From JACKCD01 sp041390905 (GTDB lineage: Bacteria > Chloroflexota > Anaerolineae > Promineifilales > Promineifilaceae): a stretch of 64,000 bases of DNA. Location: assembly GCA_041390905.1 (NCBI GenBank), contig JAWKPA010000012.1:930001-994000 (forward strand). Direction: 5' to 3'. The notes under the pieces were generated by a model that saw nothing but the letters and a program-made list of their open reading frames with translations, searched no databases and was not told the DNA's origin. This document shows positions 1 through 9,720 of this stretch, in pieces (the stretch's first letter is position 1; every line of letters begins with the position of its first letter). Both the position numbers and the translations under genes were made by a program.

Positions 1-85
1 ATCGCTTAAAGATGGATAAGGTTTTTTTGGAAGCCAAGCGAGGCATATTTGAGCACAAGCTATCTTGTTTGATGGAGGATGAAAA

Positions 86-598
86 ATGTCAATGGCAAAG
101 CGAAGCATATTGAATAAAAAAAGACTATGGATCATTTTAGGCTTGCTGTTTTTGTTGGCTGCCTGTAGGTCACCTGCTTCAACGGTAAAAATCATAGGAA
201 ACATTACCCCCGACCCTATTGTCGGGCAAACTGCAACGTTGTCTGTGGAAATGGCTACTGAACATGATACCGATGACGGGCTGCTGCAGATAACGTTACC
301 TGATGGTATTCGCCTGATGTCTGGCAATTTAGTTTGGAAGGGTTCGCTAATAGCTAATACACCGATTCGCCACGAAATAACGATTTGTGTTCTCTACCCA
401 ATCGAAAAAGCAATCTACTTATCTGGCGGAAGCCCCAAAGATGCAGAAAGGGCAAATTTATATGTAATAAGTAACTACGATTCCGCTGAGGTTGTTCCCG
501 GCTCAGAATACAGTTATGTGCAACCAAGTGTAAACAGTACGCAAACACCAACACCCTCACCAGATGTTGTTTCACAAGAGTGTTTGGGTGAAAGTTAA
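86..598 (+). CDS. Small lipoprotein of unknown function
   Basis: A 170-residue predicted lipoprotein. A basic N-terminus is followed by a hydrophobic stretch and a lipobox (LLAAC, Cys27), so the mature protein should be lipid-anchored outside the cytoplasmic membrane. The rest reads as a single beta-rich domain and ends in a short Thr/Pro linker (about residues 150-158). A GGAGG at 73-77 sits 8 nt before the ATG and supports this start. The stop codon is followed in the same frame by a GC-rich propeller fragment, and composition changes sharply at about 600. A recombination event may therefore have replaced the original downstream sequence. No family recognised. Confidence 0.7.
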   Translation: MSMAKRSILNKKRLWIILGLLFLLAACRSPASTVKIIGNITPDPIVGQTATLSVEMATEHDTDDGLLQITLPDGIRLMSGNLVWKGSLIANTPIRHEITICVLYPIEKAIYLSGGSPKDAERANLYVISNYDSAEVVPGSEYSYVQPSVNSTQTPTPSPDVVSQECLGES

Positions 599-1570
599 AC
601 CCGTACCCTGACCCACCCGCTGGGCAGCGACCGCCACACCCTCCAGCCCGCCGCCGCCGCCCGCCCCCTGCTCAGCCAGCCCGAACCCACCGCCTGCGAA
701 GCCGACAGCCTGCACGCTTCCCCCAGCGGAGCCTACCTCATCCAGCAATATAACTGCCACGACAACCTCATTGCCCAGCTCATCCCCACCACCACCAACA
801 GCCCAGCCCCCACCAGCATCAGTCGCAGCTACTTTCTCGACTGGTCGCCCGACGGCAACTGGTTCCTCCTGCGCGACGTAGACCAGCTTGAGGCCAACCA
901 ACTGCTGTTGATAGCCGCCGATGGTTCGGCCAGGCAGCCGCTAACGCTCCCCTTCGGCACCTATGGCGCCACCTTTACCCCCGATGGCACTGCCCTTGTT
1001 TACACGGCCAGCCGTGGGCTGGGGTTTGGCAGCGAAATCGGCCGGTATGACCTTGCCACAGGGGAGCTAACCCACCAGCGGCTTTTTCCCCAGCAAACCG
1101 TCGCCTACCCGCGCTGGTCGCCCGATGGACAGCAGCTTGCCTACATCCTCATGCCAGACAGCAACATTCCCTTCACCGTGGGCGACCTGTGGCTGGCCGA
1201 TGCCACGGGCAAACCAGTGACGCGGCTGGACGCGGTGGATGCGGGACACGGCTACCCGCCCGCCTGGTCGCCCGACGGCCAGACGATTGCCTATGTTAAG
1301 CGGGAAAACCCCCAGTCGCAGCAGGCCAACCACAATGCCACCGCTCTGCATAGCAATCTCTACCACATCTCTCCGACTACCCAACGAATTACCCAGCTAA
1401 CGCATTTTGCTGAGAGTTTGGTATATGATATTGCTTGGGTACCGGATGGGCGGCTGGCTTTTACCGCCAATGATGCGGTGTGGGTGTTGGAACCAGGACA
1501 AACGCCGCTGCGGGTCACTGCAAATGGCATCACCCGCCACCCAGTCTGGCTGGTTGCCCCGTCACCCTGA
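599..1570 (+). pseudogene. Headless TolB/WD40-like beta-propeller fragment
   Basis: The frame directly behind the preceding lipoprotein stop is open from 599 to the TGA at 1568-1570 and encodes propeller repeats with the signature W-S-P-D-G (at least three times, for example near 840, 1120 and 1265). No start codon with a ribosome site, signal peptide or lipobox precedes it, whereas the complete paralogues at 1603 and 5397 have all of these. An ATG-type start exists only at 908, inside a blade. I read it as the C-terminal part of a propeller lipoprotein that lost its 5' end. Its last 220 bp are nearly identical to 5157-5310. Confidence 0.7.
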
Positions 1571-1602
1571 CTCGGTTTCGCAAACAAAAAAGGAAAGAAA
1601 GC

Positions 1603-3024
1603 ATGACTATTTTACGCTTCTTGAGTTTGTGTTTACTCCTGCTGCTCGTTGCCGCCTGTTCAGCAGGGGAGGCGGCGTTGCCAACGAGAGCGGTGATCAG
1701 TGAAGTAACAACCAGCCTGCCCACCCATACCCCAATCTCCCAAACGGCCACACCCGCCACGCTTCCCGCTACCAACACCCCACTGCCCCCAACGCATACT
1801 TCCACACCGGAGCCGTCGCCTACAGCTACCCCCCTTCCAACTGCCACCCCCTTCGTTCCCTTCACCCAGGGAACCCTCTATTTCATCTGGCATCCAGAAC
1901 CCAAACCTGCGCCCGAAGATATGGGACAAGACGAAGTTCCAGCCAAGAATTTGTATGCTGCTATCCCTGGTCAAACGCCAGGCGAATGGGAAATAAGACT
2001 TGTACTGCCCAATATACGCTGCTTTTGCCAGCCTAAGCTCTCGCCAGAGAAATCCCAGATGGCTTTTGTCCAAACAGAAGATAGCAATCAGGATGGCTAT
2101 TTCTATACCTCGGAAGATAGGCAAACACTTTACACTTACAGCTTTATAGAACAACACTTAACCCGCTTAGATCATTTCGATTTCTCGGAACAATTTAGTT
2201 GGTTAAGCAACAATGAAACTCTTTTGTACAGATATAGATACAATATAAATTGGGGACTTGCTAAGACAGATGGTTCCCCCTCGGTACCCTTAGGTGGTGA
2301 CTTACAAGCGACTCCTGAAGCCCCCCTCAATATTCGTCATTTAGATAATTCCCCGAATGGATTGCTACAAACCGTTGCCATTTGGACAAGCTCTTCAAGA
2401 ATCCAACTCGCTTTGTTTGACATAACTCAAAAAGCGATAACACCAATCCTTGATGCCAATGGAATTGACATTTTAGTTACTTGGTCTCCTGATAATCAAT
2501 GGTTAGCCGCAACACTAATCGCCGGAACCCAAGAGCTTTATGTGATCAATATGGAAACACTGATAGCAACCCAAATAGTAACCACGGAAAACTCGGAAAA
2601 ACGAGTTTACCCACCCGCTTGGTCTTCTAAGGGAGACTGGTTAGCTTTTGTGGAGGACAACACAACCCTCTGGAGTTGGCATCAGCCAACAGCCACGGTC
2701 GTGCAGCTTGCTAGTAAAAACTTTGTTGGCTCGCCAGTTTGGTCTCCGCATGAAGATGTGGTTGCCGTCAGCTTTATGACAGATGAAGGAGGGGGTATCC
2801 TGCTCGCCAGCCCAGGAGAAAAAAGTTTAGCCGAACTAGCCCTCGACAGTAGGCCGATTGGCTCTCCAATTTGGACACCCGATGGGCAGTGGCTCCTGTT
2901 TCCCGCCAAGCAAGATGTGACAACTGGTTATTACATGATTCACCGTCAAGGCGGTGAGGTCTATCTAGTTTTTGACACGACAGGTCTTTATGAACCAAGC
3001 GAATTTTTCTGGCTTTCTGACTAA
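1603..3024 (+). CDS. TolB-like beta-propeller lipoprotein
   Basis: A 473-residue lipoprotein. The start at 1603 is chosen over an upstream in-frame ATG at 1480 because AGGAAAG lies just before it and the product then begins with a proper signal peptide and lipobox (LVAAC, Cys19). A Thr/Pro-rich linker (about residues 30-85) leads to a propeller with repeated W-S-P-D or W-S-S/P-K blades. Similar propellers (TolB, DPP-IV-like) usually act as extracytoplasmic binding scaffolds; the ligand is unknown. It is a paralogue of the gene at 5397 (same linker and blade pattern) and one of a tandem family with the fragments around it. Confidence 0.8.
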   Translation: MTILRFLSLCLLLLLVAACSAGEAALPTRAVISEVTTSLPTHTPISQTATPATLPATNTPLPPTHTSTPEPSPTATPLPTATPFVPFTQGTLYFIWHPEPKPAPEDMGQDEVPAKNLYAAIPGQTPGEWEIRLVLPNIRCFCQPKLSPEKSQMAFVQTEDSNQDGYFYTSEDRQTLYTYSFIEQHLTRLDHFDFSEQFSWLSNNETLLYRYRYNINWGLAKTDGSPSVPLGGDLQATPEAPLNIRHLDNSPNGLLQTVAIWTSSSRIQLALFDITQKAITPILDANGIDILVTWSPDNQWLAATLIAGTQELYVINMETLIATQIVTTENSEKRVYPPAWSSKGDWLAFVEDNTTLWSWHQPTATVVQLASKNFVGSPVWSPHEDVVAVSFMTDEGGGILLASPGEKSLAELALDSRPIGSPIWTPDGQWLLFPAKQDVTTGYYMIHRQGGEVYLVFDTTGLYEPSEFFWLSD

Positions 3025-3071
3025 CCGTTAAAACCGGCCTTTACAAAACAAGCATCTAACGCGAGGTTGCC

Positions 3072-5156
3072 ATGCACAAAAAACTACTCTTCCTCTCTTT
3101 CGCCCATATCATTTGTTGGGTTAATCTTTTTTACTTGGCGAAAACAGAATTCCTCCCGATCAATACTTTGGCGATAGCCCAAGCGCAAACACAACCACCT
3201 GACCCATTTTTAGGGGCAGTTTATTATGGGCAAGAAACCATTATAAATGTTTTAGACCATGAGTTTCCACAATTCGGTGGAGATGGTGAGCTAAATGTTC
3301 ATGTAATGCATTATGATGGGATGCCATACGGTAACAATGGTACAGAAATTCCAAGTGGGTATGGTTATGACGCACATGTGGGCGTTGATTATGCTCTAAA
3401 ATATCAGCCTGTTCTTGCGGCAGCTACCGGCCGCGTTGCTGTAGCCGATTGGTCTAAGAAGGATGATCATCGTGCCCTCTATGGATTGCATGTTCGAATG
3501 ATCCATGACGCAAACCCGAACTACCTTGTTTGGTATGGACATTTAAGTACGCTCACAGTCCAGAAAGATGATAGGATTATTTTGTCAGATATTTTAGACA
3601 ACGACCGTTAAAGAATTTTAGGCATTAGTGGCAATACAGGTAAAATCAATGGATGTGATGATGTCTCTATTTCCGAGAAGCCATTATGCTCTGCCCATCT
3701 TCATTTAGAAGTTCGGACTCGCGATCAGCCAGAGCCAGAAAAAAATAATATCCCTGTTGATCCATATGGCTGGATTGGAAGCATTCCAGATCCTTGGGCT
3801 GGTCAAGCCAAAGGATTTATTAGCTACCCTCTTTGGCAAAACCGACCGGCAACTGGGTCTCCTCAATACGATGCCAGTGGTGGGAATGGCCCCGCACTTG
3901 CACCACCAGATATTGACCTCTCTACAGCTATCGAAATAGACGACATCAGTCAATCTAGCTCAGATAGTCCCTGTTGGAGTATCCATAGCGACCCAACCGC
4001 TATTCATGGAACCTATTTTAGAACCACAACCATCACAAATAGAGGGTAGGACGGGAGATAAAGAGCGTATCTCTGGTCGCGTTTTGTGAAATTAGTCGGG
4101 AAAATGGCACCCCCCATTGAAACTAAGCCTTAGCAAAATTTCGGTCGTTGGCGTAAATTTGCAACAGTATAGACTCCCGTTTCCACGGGGTGAAACTGTT
4201 AGAAGAGCATCCCAAACTGGCTGTCTACGGTTCTTTTTCTGAAGCTGGTGGCTATCCTGTACCGACAATGTTTGGCAAAATGGTAAGTTGATAGGTGCAG
4301 GTTGTTGGTTACATCAAATTTTTGTGGCTTTGCCTGAACCACATGGCAAAAAGGTAGGAAAAACGGCCGTTTTCTAAGCTATTTTGCTCACAAAAGGTAA
4401 GAAATGCGCGTAAAAGACTGCTTATTTTGAGCGCGACGGGAGTTATCTTCCACTACGAAAAACGCGACTTTTTTTGCAAGCATCGTTGCGGCAACCACGA
4501 AAAACGCGACGGGAGTTTTAGTCCTACCACGTTTTTTTCCCTCTATGTTATACTAAACGTAGTGGCCACTACGTTTAACGCGACGGCAGTTATCTCCCGT
4601 CCTACCCTCACAAATACGGTTGAAGCATGTCAGGTGCAATGGACGATCCCGAAATTAACAAACGCGGACGATTTTGACATATACGTTCACATCCCTGATC
4701 CTGCCACAGCACTCAATGCCACATATACCATTCATCATGCTAACCAAGAGAGTACGGCGATTGTTGTTCAAGCGGCTTACCCCAACGAGGAGCATGATGC
4801 CTGGGCTTATATTGGTCGTTATAACTTCTTGGCAGATGAAACCATTCCAGAGTATGTGGTTCTGTCAAACGAGACCACGGATGATGATTTTGGTAGCATT
4901 GTTGTCGCGGATGCTATCCGGCTCATTCCCACAAATCCCAACACAGTTCTCGGGTTTACGCATAATGACACCCCCACAACGACTGAAAACACACTCGTTA
5001 CCATTGACGTGCTTGCCAATGATGAAGGGACTGGGTTAAACATTATGGCAGTGACCCAGGCAGACCATGGCACTGTTACCATCAACAATGATGGCCCTTC
5101 CGCCCCTGCCGACATCAGCGGCATAGACACCGTAACCTACACCCCGACGCCGACGC
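3072..5156 (+). pseudogene. Disrupted M23 peptidase-golvesin-Ig secreted protein
   Basis: The N-terminal part (3072-3608) has a hydrophobic leader and the M23 metal motif H-x-G-x-D (HVGVD). An in-frame TAA at 3609-3611 interrupts it. The same frame then continues with GISGNTGK and the second M23 motif HLHLE (near 3700) up to 4041. There a 568-bp insertion (4042-4609) interrupts it again. Removing the insertion and one target-site copy restores the frame (TTTITN joined to TVEACQ) into a golvesin C-terminal-like domain (about 4617-4950) and a bacterial Ig/cadherin-like repeat (4960-5140). The product would have been a secreted cell-wall endopeptidase with binding domains. The 3' end is replaced from about 5150 by a propeller tail. 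Confidence 0.8.
4042..4609. mobile_element. 568-bp MITE-like element with 20-bp TIRs and 7-bp TSD
   Basis: The ends are perfect 20-bp inverted repeats: GAGGGTAGGACGGGAGATAA at 4042-4061 and its reverse complement at 4590-4609. They are flanked by the direct repeat ACAAATA at 4035-4041 and 4610-4616. The element splits the M23/golvesin reading frame, and precise excision restores it. No transposase frame is visible, so it is non-autonomous or decayed. The right half contains repeats of the type CGCGACGGSAGTT (near 4433, 4505 and 4579) and a perfect 24-bp palindrome at 4554-4577. One genome-wide palindrome AACGGCCGTT lies at 4362-4371. The IS family is not identified. Confidence 0.8.
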
Positions 5157-5400
5157 CACCGCCCTGCACAGCAATATCTACCACATCTCTCCGACTACCC
5201 AACGAATCACCCAGCTCACGCATTTTCAGGCCAGCCTGGTGTATGATATTGCCTGGGCACCGGATGGGCGGCTGGCTTTTACCGCCAATGATGCGGTGTG
5301 GGTCTTAGAGGCATTAGGCGAACAGCCAAAGCAGGTAGCTGCCAATCAGGTTTCTCGCCACCCGGTTTGGATCAACAAAGATACCCAGGTACACCCATGA
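5157..5400 (+). pseudogene. Propeller C-terminal tail, duplicate of 1342-1560
   Basis: This stretch is about 90% identical by eye to 1342-1510 and encodes the same last propeller blades (the phrase YDIAWAPDGR matches YDIAWVPDGR), ending at TGA 5398-5400. It is joined to the Ig-domain remnant at about 5150, where both sequences share short GACGCCACCGC-like homology. It has no start. Its stop overlaps the ATG of the next gene as ATGA, which suggests the original full-length propeller gene was translationally coupled to the lipoprotein at 5397. Confidence 0.7.
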
Positions 5401-6833
5401 GCTATGCAAAATCTTTTCCAACATTGTTTATCTTGTTTGGGCTGTTAACAATAACGATTGCCTGTAGTGCTGTCAACGAAACTTTGCCAGTTACGCCAAC
5501 AGCCTCTCCCATTCAATCGCTTACAGCGACGGCACCAGCTCTAAAAGCAGCTACGCCAGAACGCTCGGAAACGGCTTTGCCAACTGCGACCAGACTTGCA
5601 GAAACGGCAACTCCTTTACCAATCAATACCTCCACGCCAACGCCTGCCCCGTCGCCCACAGAAGCAATTGTGTTGCCCCAAGAGCAACTCTTGTTTTTAT
5701 GGGATGCAGAACCATTACGACAAAAAGATGATCTTAGTAGTGGTGATCCCATTCAAGACTTATATTTAGGAACGTTTACTGGCGCACCAGCAATATTCAA
5801 CTATAAGCCCATACTCACAGATCTTACAGGTTGGCCTACCTTAGTATTGTCTCCAAATAGCCTAAACTTGCTACTAAGCCTGTTAGAAGACTCAAATCTA
5901 GATGGTTATGTTAGTCAAGAAAGTAATAATCAACAGTTTGATTTTTACAACCTCTTTACTTACGAGCTACCCACAGGTCAGCTAAATCGCTTAACTGACA
6001 ACAATTTCAATGCTTTTTTCCCTCAATGGCTACCTAATGGGCAAGCCGCACTGTATCAAGCCTCACAGGATGGTATCGTTATTATAGATACTGTAAACAG
6101 CACTTCTTTGACAAGTTTTGCCCTAAATATGATTGATGGTGTTTCTATCTCTCCTAATGAGCAAACAATATTGGCTAACTTCTATCATGAACTTGTTCTT
6201 CTCGATGCAAATACAGGCGAGAAACTCTTTTTGACGAACGAAATATATGGCCCAACGGCCGTTTGGTCTTGGTCTCCCGATAGCAAATGGGTAGCACTCC
6301 TCGACCATCGGCGGCAACTCTATCTCATCAATGCAGAGACATTAACCATTCAGCGGTGGGAAACGGCCGTTTCTGTCCATGAAACACAATGGCTACCTGC
6401 TGAAAACATACTAACCATTATTCAGGAAACCAATGGAGCCTTCTCCATAGCGTATTTAAACCCAGAGACGTTGGATGCTCAGCCACTTTTGAATGGAAAC
6501 GGGACAATCAGATATTTACTTTGGTCTCCAGATAGTTCACAGCTTACTTTTAGTGAAGAGCAGGATGGTCTATTCAATCTTCACCTCTATGACAGGACGG
6601 AACATGTAACAAAATCGCTCTGGCAAATCGGTGATGTTGATGCCTTATTCCCCCTCGAATGGTCAAAAGATCAGGAATGGCTCCTTTTCCAAACGTGGGC
6701 CGACACCGAAATCCGCTCAAACGTCTACATCCTGTCTTCCCAGCAAAACGCTGTTTATCCCATTTTTGAAACAACTGCCACGTTTGCGCCCTATGCTTGG
6801 CATTGGGTATCCATTGAGCAAAGCTTGCCTTAA
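5397..6833 (+). CDS. TolB-like beta-propeller lipoprotein
   Basis: A 478-residue paralogue of the protein at 1603. The start is placed at 5397 because the residues that follow form a signal peptide ending in a lipobox-like TIAC (Cys23); the longer frame from 5298 reads through unrelated sequence. A Thr/Pro/Ala-rich linker (residues about 30-85) precedes a propeller with blades carrying W-S-P-D-S (near 6270 and 6525). Expected location is outside the cytoplasmic membrane. Two copies of AACGGCCGTT (6254 and 6362) lie inside and are read as TAV. Function unknown. Confidence 0.8.
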   Translation: MSYAKSFPTLFILFGLLTITIACSAVNETLPVTPTASPIQSLTATAPALKAATPERSETALPTATRLAETATPLPINTSTPTPAPSPTEAIVLPQEQLLFLWDAEPLRQKDDLSSGDPIQDLYLGTFTGAPAIFNYKPILTDLTGWPTLVLSPNSLNLLLSLLEDSNLDGYVSQESNNQQFDFYNLFTYELPTGQLNRLTDNNFNAFFPQWLPNGQAALYQASQDGIVIIDTVNSTSLTSFALNMIDGVSISPNEQTILANFYHELVLLDANTGEKLFLTNEIYGPTAVWSWSPDSKWVALLDHRRQLYLINAETLTIQRWETAVSVHETQWLPAENILTIIQETNGAFSIAYLNPETLDAQPLLNGNGTIRYLLWSPDSSQLTFSEEQDGLFNLHLYDRTEHVTKSLWQIGDVDALFPLEWSKDQEWLLFQTWADTEIRSNVYILSSQQNAVYPIFETTATFAPYAWHWVSIEQSLP

Positions 6834-6859
6834 ATCACTGCTTACCAAGCGCAGTGATT
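6833..6859 (+). terminator. Hairpin after propeller lipoprotein
   Basis: AATCACTGC and GCAGTGATT form a 9-bp stem directly on the stop codon at 6831-6833. There is no clear T-run, so it is a weak terminator or 3'-end stabiliser. It resembles the AATCAGT-type hairpin repeats found elsewhere in the window. From here to 7093 I see no gene. Confidence 0.4.
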
Positions 6860-7093
6860 ACCAACTCTTGCCAAAATAAATATCTCATCTTTACGCTCAA
6901 CCAAAACAATTTGAGTCCATTCCTTGTGGTTATTTACCGCAAGCTTTATGGAGGAGATCAACGTCTTCTGCAAGTACAGCAAAAAAGTTTCCTATGTCAA
7001 AAACAAGAAACTCTCCTTTTTATACGATCAAAGCCGCTAGGCCAACCATTCCAGGAAGAGCATATTCCATAATGTGCCTTTAGAATTGCCAAC

Positions 7094-7864
7094 CTAGACC
7101 GGTGAGGTTGAACTCTCATTTTTCAAGCTTTTGTTGACCAAAACGAGATAGCCGATGCCGCCAATGAGGGCAAAAATGAACCATTGGATGGCGTAGCTGA
7201 GGTGTGGCCCTTCGGAAAGGTCAATGATTTGTTCGGCGCGGAAGGGTGGGGTTTGGTTGTCGCCCTCCTGCGGCGTTTGGATGAGATAGACGGGGAGCAG
7301 GGTGTAGGGTAGCTGCGGCTGGATTTGGGCGATGTCTACGCGGAACCATTCGAGGGGGGGCTGGTCGCTGCTGCTGCTGGCGCGAGAGACAGTTTCGGTT
7401 AGCCCAATGTAGCCGTGAATGGTTTGTTGGCCGGGCTGGTCGTATTGGTGGCGGGCAGAAACGGCCGTTTCTGCCTCAGGAATCCAGCCCCGGTTGACCA
7501 AAACGGCCGTTTTTCCATCCGCCAGCACCAGCGGAGCCAGCAAATAAGCCCCCGGTCGCCCCTGCCAAAGCTGCAATTTCACAATGCCTTGGTAGTCAAA
7601 GTCAAATGTGCCGGTGGCGACGGCCTGGCGGTCTTTGAGGGGGGTGAGATCGGGGGGAAAAACGGCCGTTGCTAAATCCAGCGGCTCCGATTGCAGCACC
7701 GTCAGCAGTGTCGCATTCGCTTCCCGCCGCTGCGCCAGCCGATCCAGTTGCCAAAAACCCAGCCGCACAAACAATGCCATGATTGCCAGCACCAGAATCG
7801 TCACCCACCACCATTTGCGGCTAACCAAGGCTGCCAGCAGGGTGCCAAACGCCGTGATGGTCAT
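7094..7864 (-). CDS. SURF1-family oxidase assembly protein
   Basis: A 256-residue membrane protein with the SURF1 layout: an N-terminal transmembrane helix (about residues 17-35) followed by the WQLDR motif, an extracytoplasmic domain with the NRGWIP motif, and a second helix near the C-terminus (about residues 225-243). SURF1 proteins help insert heme a into subunit I of aa3-type oxidases. It is the last gene of the oxidase operon and overlaps the ctaG stop as ATGA, so it is probably translationally coupled. Three AACGGCCGTT palindromes (7459, 7502, 7661) lie inside, each at a switch from G-rich to C-rich top strand. Confidence 0.85.
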   Translation of the reverse strand: MTITAFGTLLAALVSRKWWWVTILVLAIMALFVRLGFWQLDRLAQRREANATLLTVLQSEPLDLATAVFPPDLTPLKDRQAVATGTFDFDYQGIVKLQLWQGRPGAYLLAPLVLADGKTAVLVNRGWIPEAETAVSARHQYDQPGQQTIHGYIGLTETVSRASSSSDQPPLEWFRVDIAQIQPQLPYTLLPVYLIQTPQEGDNQTPPFRAEQIIDLSEGPHLSYAIQWFIFALIGGIGYLVLVNKSLKNESSTSPV

Positions 7865-8793
7865 GATGGCCTTTTAATGCCAGGGGCAGCAACGATCTCA
7901 TCATTGCCCCAATTGTCTTTTTCCGACAATCGTGGCTTGCGGCTTTCCCCGCCCAGCATTTGGGCAATTAAAACCAGTGCCGCAATCAAAAACATCATGC
8001 TGCCGGGAATCCACATGATGATACCGCCGATGCGCTGGTCGGTGAGGGCGTCAATTCCCCACAGCCGGGGGACTGACAAATAGTAGGTGTAGGCAACCTC
8101 TGGTAAAAACGCCAGCACAACGCCCACCACCATATTGGGCGGCACTGCGCCAATCAAAAAAGCAATACGCCCTAAAAGGCTTTTCTGTTCGTGAATGTAC
8201 GGCCCGGCTCCGGTGGCGTACCACCAGAAAACCATACTTGCTATAAAAAAGGTCAAGTGTTCGAGATTATGGATCCATTCATAGCGCAGTGCGGCATTGT
8301 ACATATTGGGGTCATGCCAGCCAATGACCGACACCACCCATACAATCCAGATGATGCCGGGGGAGGTTGCAACCCGCAGCCCGTGACGGAACGATGATTG
8401 CCGGTGCAGCAAGCGACTTAGACCCGCGCCAACTTTTAGCCGCCAGTTGTCGGGCAGCCCCCAAAGTATGAAGGGCATGGGGTTGGCTAAGAAAAGCAGG
8501 GGAGGGGCAACCATGATCAGCAGCAGGTGCTGGATCATGTGCATAAAAAAGAGTTGTTGCCCCAAGGGGGCGATGGGGGAGAGGAGGGCGAGGGCAATGA
8601 AGAAGATGCCAAGGAGGTAGGAGCTGAATCGCCAAGGGGATGCTAATTTACGGCCGTTTCTTCCCCTTGCCTTTGTCCGCCGCCATAAACGCACCCACCC
8701 CCTGGAATAAAGCGTCCCGGCCAAGGCCAGGACGACAATGACTTCTATACGCCAATCCCATGAGAGCAAAACTGCTTTTAAAACGGGATCCAT
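7861..8793 (-). CDS. ctaG: Cytochrome c oxidase assembly protein, caa3-type CtaG
   Basis: A 310-residue protein with about seven hydrophobic helices and conserved His-rich segments (MHMIQHLLL and WIHNLEHLTFF), as in the caa3_CtaG family of membrane proteins needed for CuB or oxidase maturation. It follows ctaE in the oxidase operon, separated by a 23-bp inverted repeat, and overlaps the SURF1 gene by 4 nt. Length and helix count fit the family. Confidence is high for the family; the exact step it performs is known only for homologues. Confidence 0.88.
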   Translation of the reverse strand: MDPVLKAVLLSWDWRIEVIVVLALAGTLYSRGWVRLWRRTKARGRNGRKLASPWRFSSYLLGIFFIALALLSPIAPLGQQLFFMHMIQHLLLIMVAPPLLFLANPMPFILWGLPDNWRLKVGAGLSRLLHRQSSFRHGLRVATSPGIIWIVWVVSVIGWHDPNMYNAALRYEWIHNLEHLTFFIASMVFWWYATGAGPYIHEQKSLLGRIAFLIGAVPPNMVVGVVLAFLPEVAYTYYLSVPRLWGIDALTDQRIGGIIMWIPGSMMFLIAALVLIAQMLGGESRKPRLSEKDNWGNDEIVAAPGIKRPS

Positions 8794-8803
8794 TTTCAGT
8801 GTT

Positions 8804-8854
8804 CAGTAAGCAGTAAGCGGTATTCAATGGCTGAATACCGCTTACTGCTTACTG
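8804..8854. repeat. Perfect 23-bp inverted repeat (AATCAGT/AAGCAGT hairpin family)
   Basis: Arms 8804-8826 and 8832-8854 are exact reverse complements around a 5-nt loop, in the 65-bp gap between ctaE and ctaG. The arms are built from CAGTAAG-type units. Related inverted repeats occur at 18278-18338, 52232-52300 and 56878-56934. The ctaE stop codon lies just outside the right arm. Confidence 0.85.
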
Positions 8855-8858
8855 TTTA

Positions 8859-9500
8859 CTAGCCGTGAAAAGGTGTGCCAATGAGGTAAAGTGCCGGGTA
8901 GAAGAAGACCCAAATCACGTCAACATAATGCCAATAAATCGCACACGCCTCAACCCCCCAATGTTTTTCCGCAGAAAAATGGCCGCGACGGCCGTTATTC
9001 CACACAATCAACAAAAAGATAATACCGCTCAACACGTGCAGCGCGTGCATTCCCGTCATGGCAAAGAAAATGCCCGCCTCGACACCATCCGACGGTTTTA
9101 AATGACCAAACACCTCAATCCCGGCCACGTTTGCTTCCAGGCCAAAGATATTCCATTCCATTACCACCACGCCAACAAAAAAAACAGCACCTAACAGGGC
9201 GGCAATAAGATAGCTGGACAGGAAGGTACGACGATCACCATGCCCCATAGCTGATTCGCCCCGATAGACAAAATAGCTACTGACCAAAAGCACGCTGGTG
9301 GTAATTAACCCAAGCTCCTGACTCAATTCTGGCCGATGGTTGCCCCACAATACAAAGCGGGCAGACAACAGCGCAATAAACAGAAACAGCTCTGAAAAGC
9401 AAAACAGCCATAAACCCAGACGATTGCTCTTCAACTGGACTTCATAGGGCATTTCATGACCATGTGCATGGTCATCATGATGTGCAGTAACGGCGCTCAT
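8859..9500 (-). CDS. ctaE: Cytochrome c oxidase subunit III
   Basis: A 213-residue membrane protein with about five helices and the subunit III signatures GxFxAMTGMHALHV and HYVDVIWVFFYP near the C-terminus. It stabilises subunit I during turnover in heme-copper oxidases. The ATG at 9498-9500 overlaps the ctaF stop by one base (TGATG); an in-frame TTG three bases upstream is less likely. The N-terminus carries a His-rich segment (about residues 5-15: HHDDHAHGHE), possibly metal-binding. At this length it is the short five-helix form common in Gram-positive-type oxidases. Confidence 0.9.
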   Translation of the reverse strand: MSAVTAHHDDHAHGHEMPYEVQLKSNRLGLWLFCFSELFLFIALLSARFVLWGNHRPELSQELGLITTSVLLVSSYFVYRGESAMGHGDRRTFLSSYLIAALLGAVFFVGVVVMEWNIFGLEANVAGIEVFGHLKPSDGVEAGIFFAMTGMHALHVLSGIIFLLIVWNNGRRGHFSAEKHWGVEACAIYWHYVDVIWVFFYPALYLIGTPFHG

Positions 9501-9706
9501 CAATGACTCTCCTCACGCCAAAGGCGATACACGTGCATAAAGAAGTTGACAATTAAGGCCGCTTTGATAAGCGCAATAATGAACAAAGGAACTGTCAGCG
9601 GAATAGAGGCTTGAGCCACAATATATTCGCCGATGGTCAAAATGGCTAAGGCAATGAAAACGGTATACCCTGTTCGCACTGCTGCCGCTTTATTTTCGCT
9701 ACTCAC
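9500..9706 (-). CDS. ctaF: Cytochrome c oxidase subunit IV, short form
   Basis: A 68-residue protein with two transmembrane helices, as in the prokaryotic subunit IV (COX4-type) family. The start is a GTG (9704-9706) preceded by GAGGAG, with no in-frame ATG. It lies between subunits I and III in the operon, the usual place. The C-terminus ends in NFFMHVYRLWREE, and MHVYRL-type sequence is typical of the family. A terminator-like hairpin separates it from ctaD. Confidence 0.8.
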   Translation of the reverse strand: MSSENKAAAVRTGYTVFIALAILTIGEYIVAQASIPLTVPLFIIALIKAALIVNFFMHVYRLWREESH

Positions 9707-9720
9707 CCGTTAATCTCCTC

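Noticed and set aside
1067..1384. Minus-strand reading frames in the propeller region
   Set aside because: They mirror the GC-rich propeller repeats and have no independent support.
3609..3611. In-frame TAA in the M23 gene as a recoded amino acid
   Set aside because: TAA is not a recoding codon for Sec or Pyl, and the gene carries a second disruption, so it is decayed.
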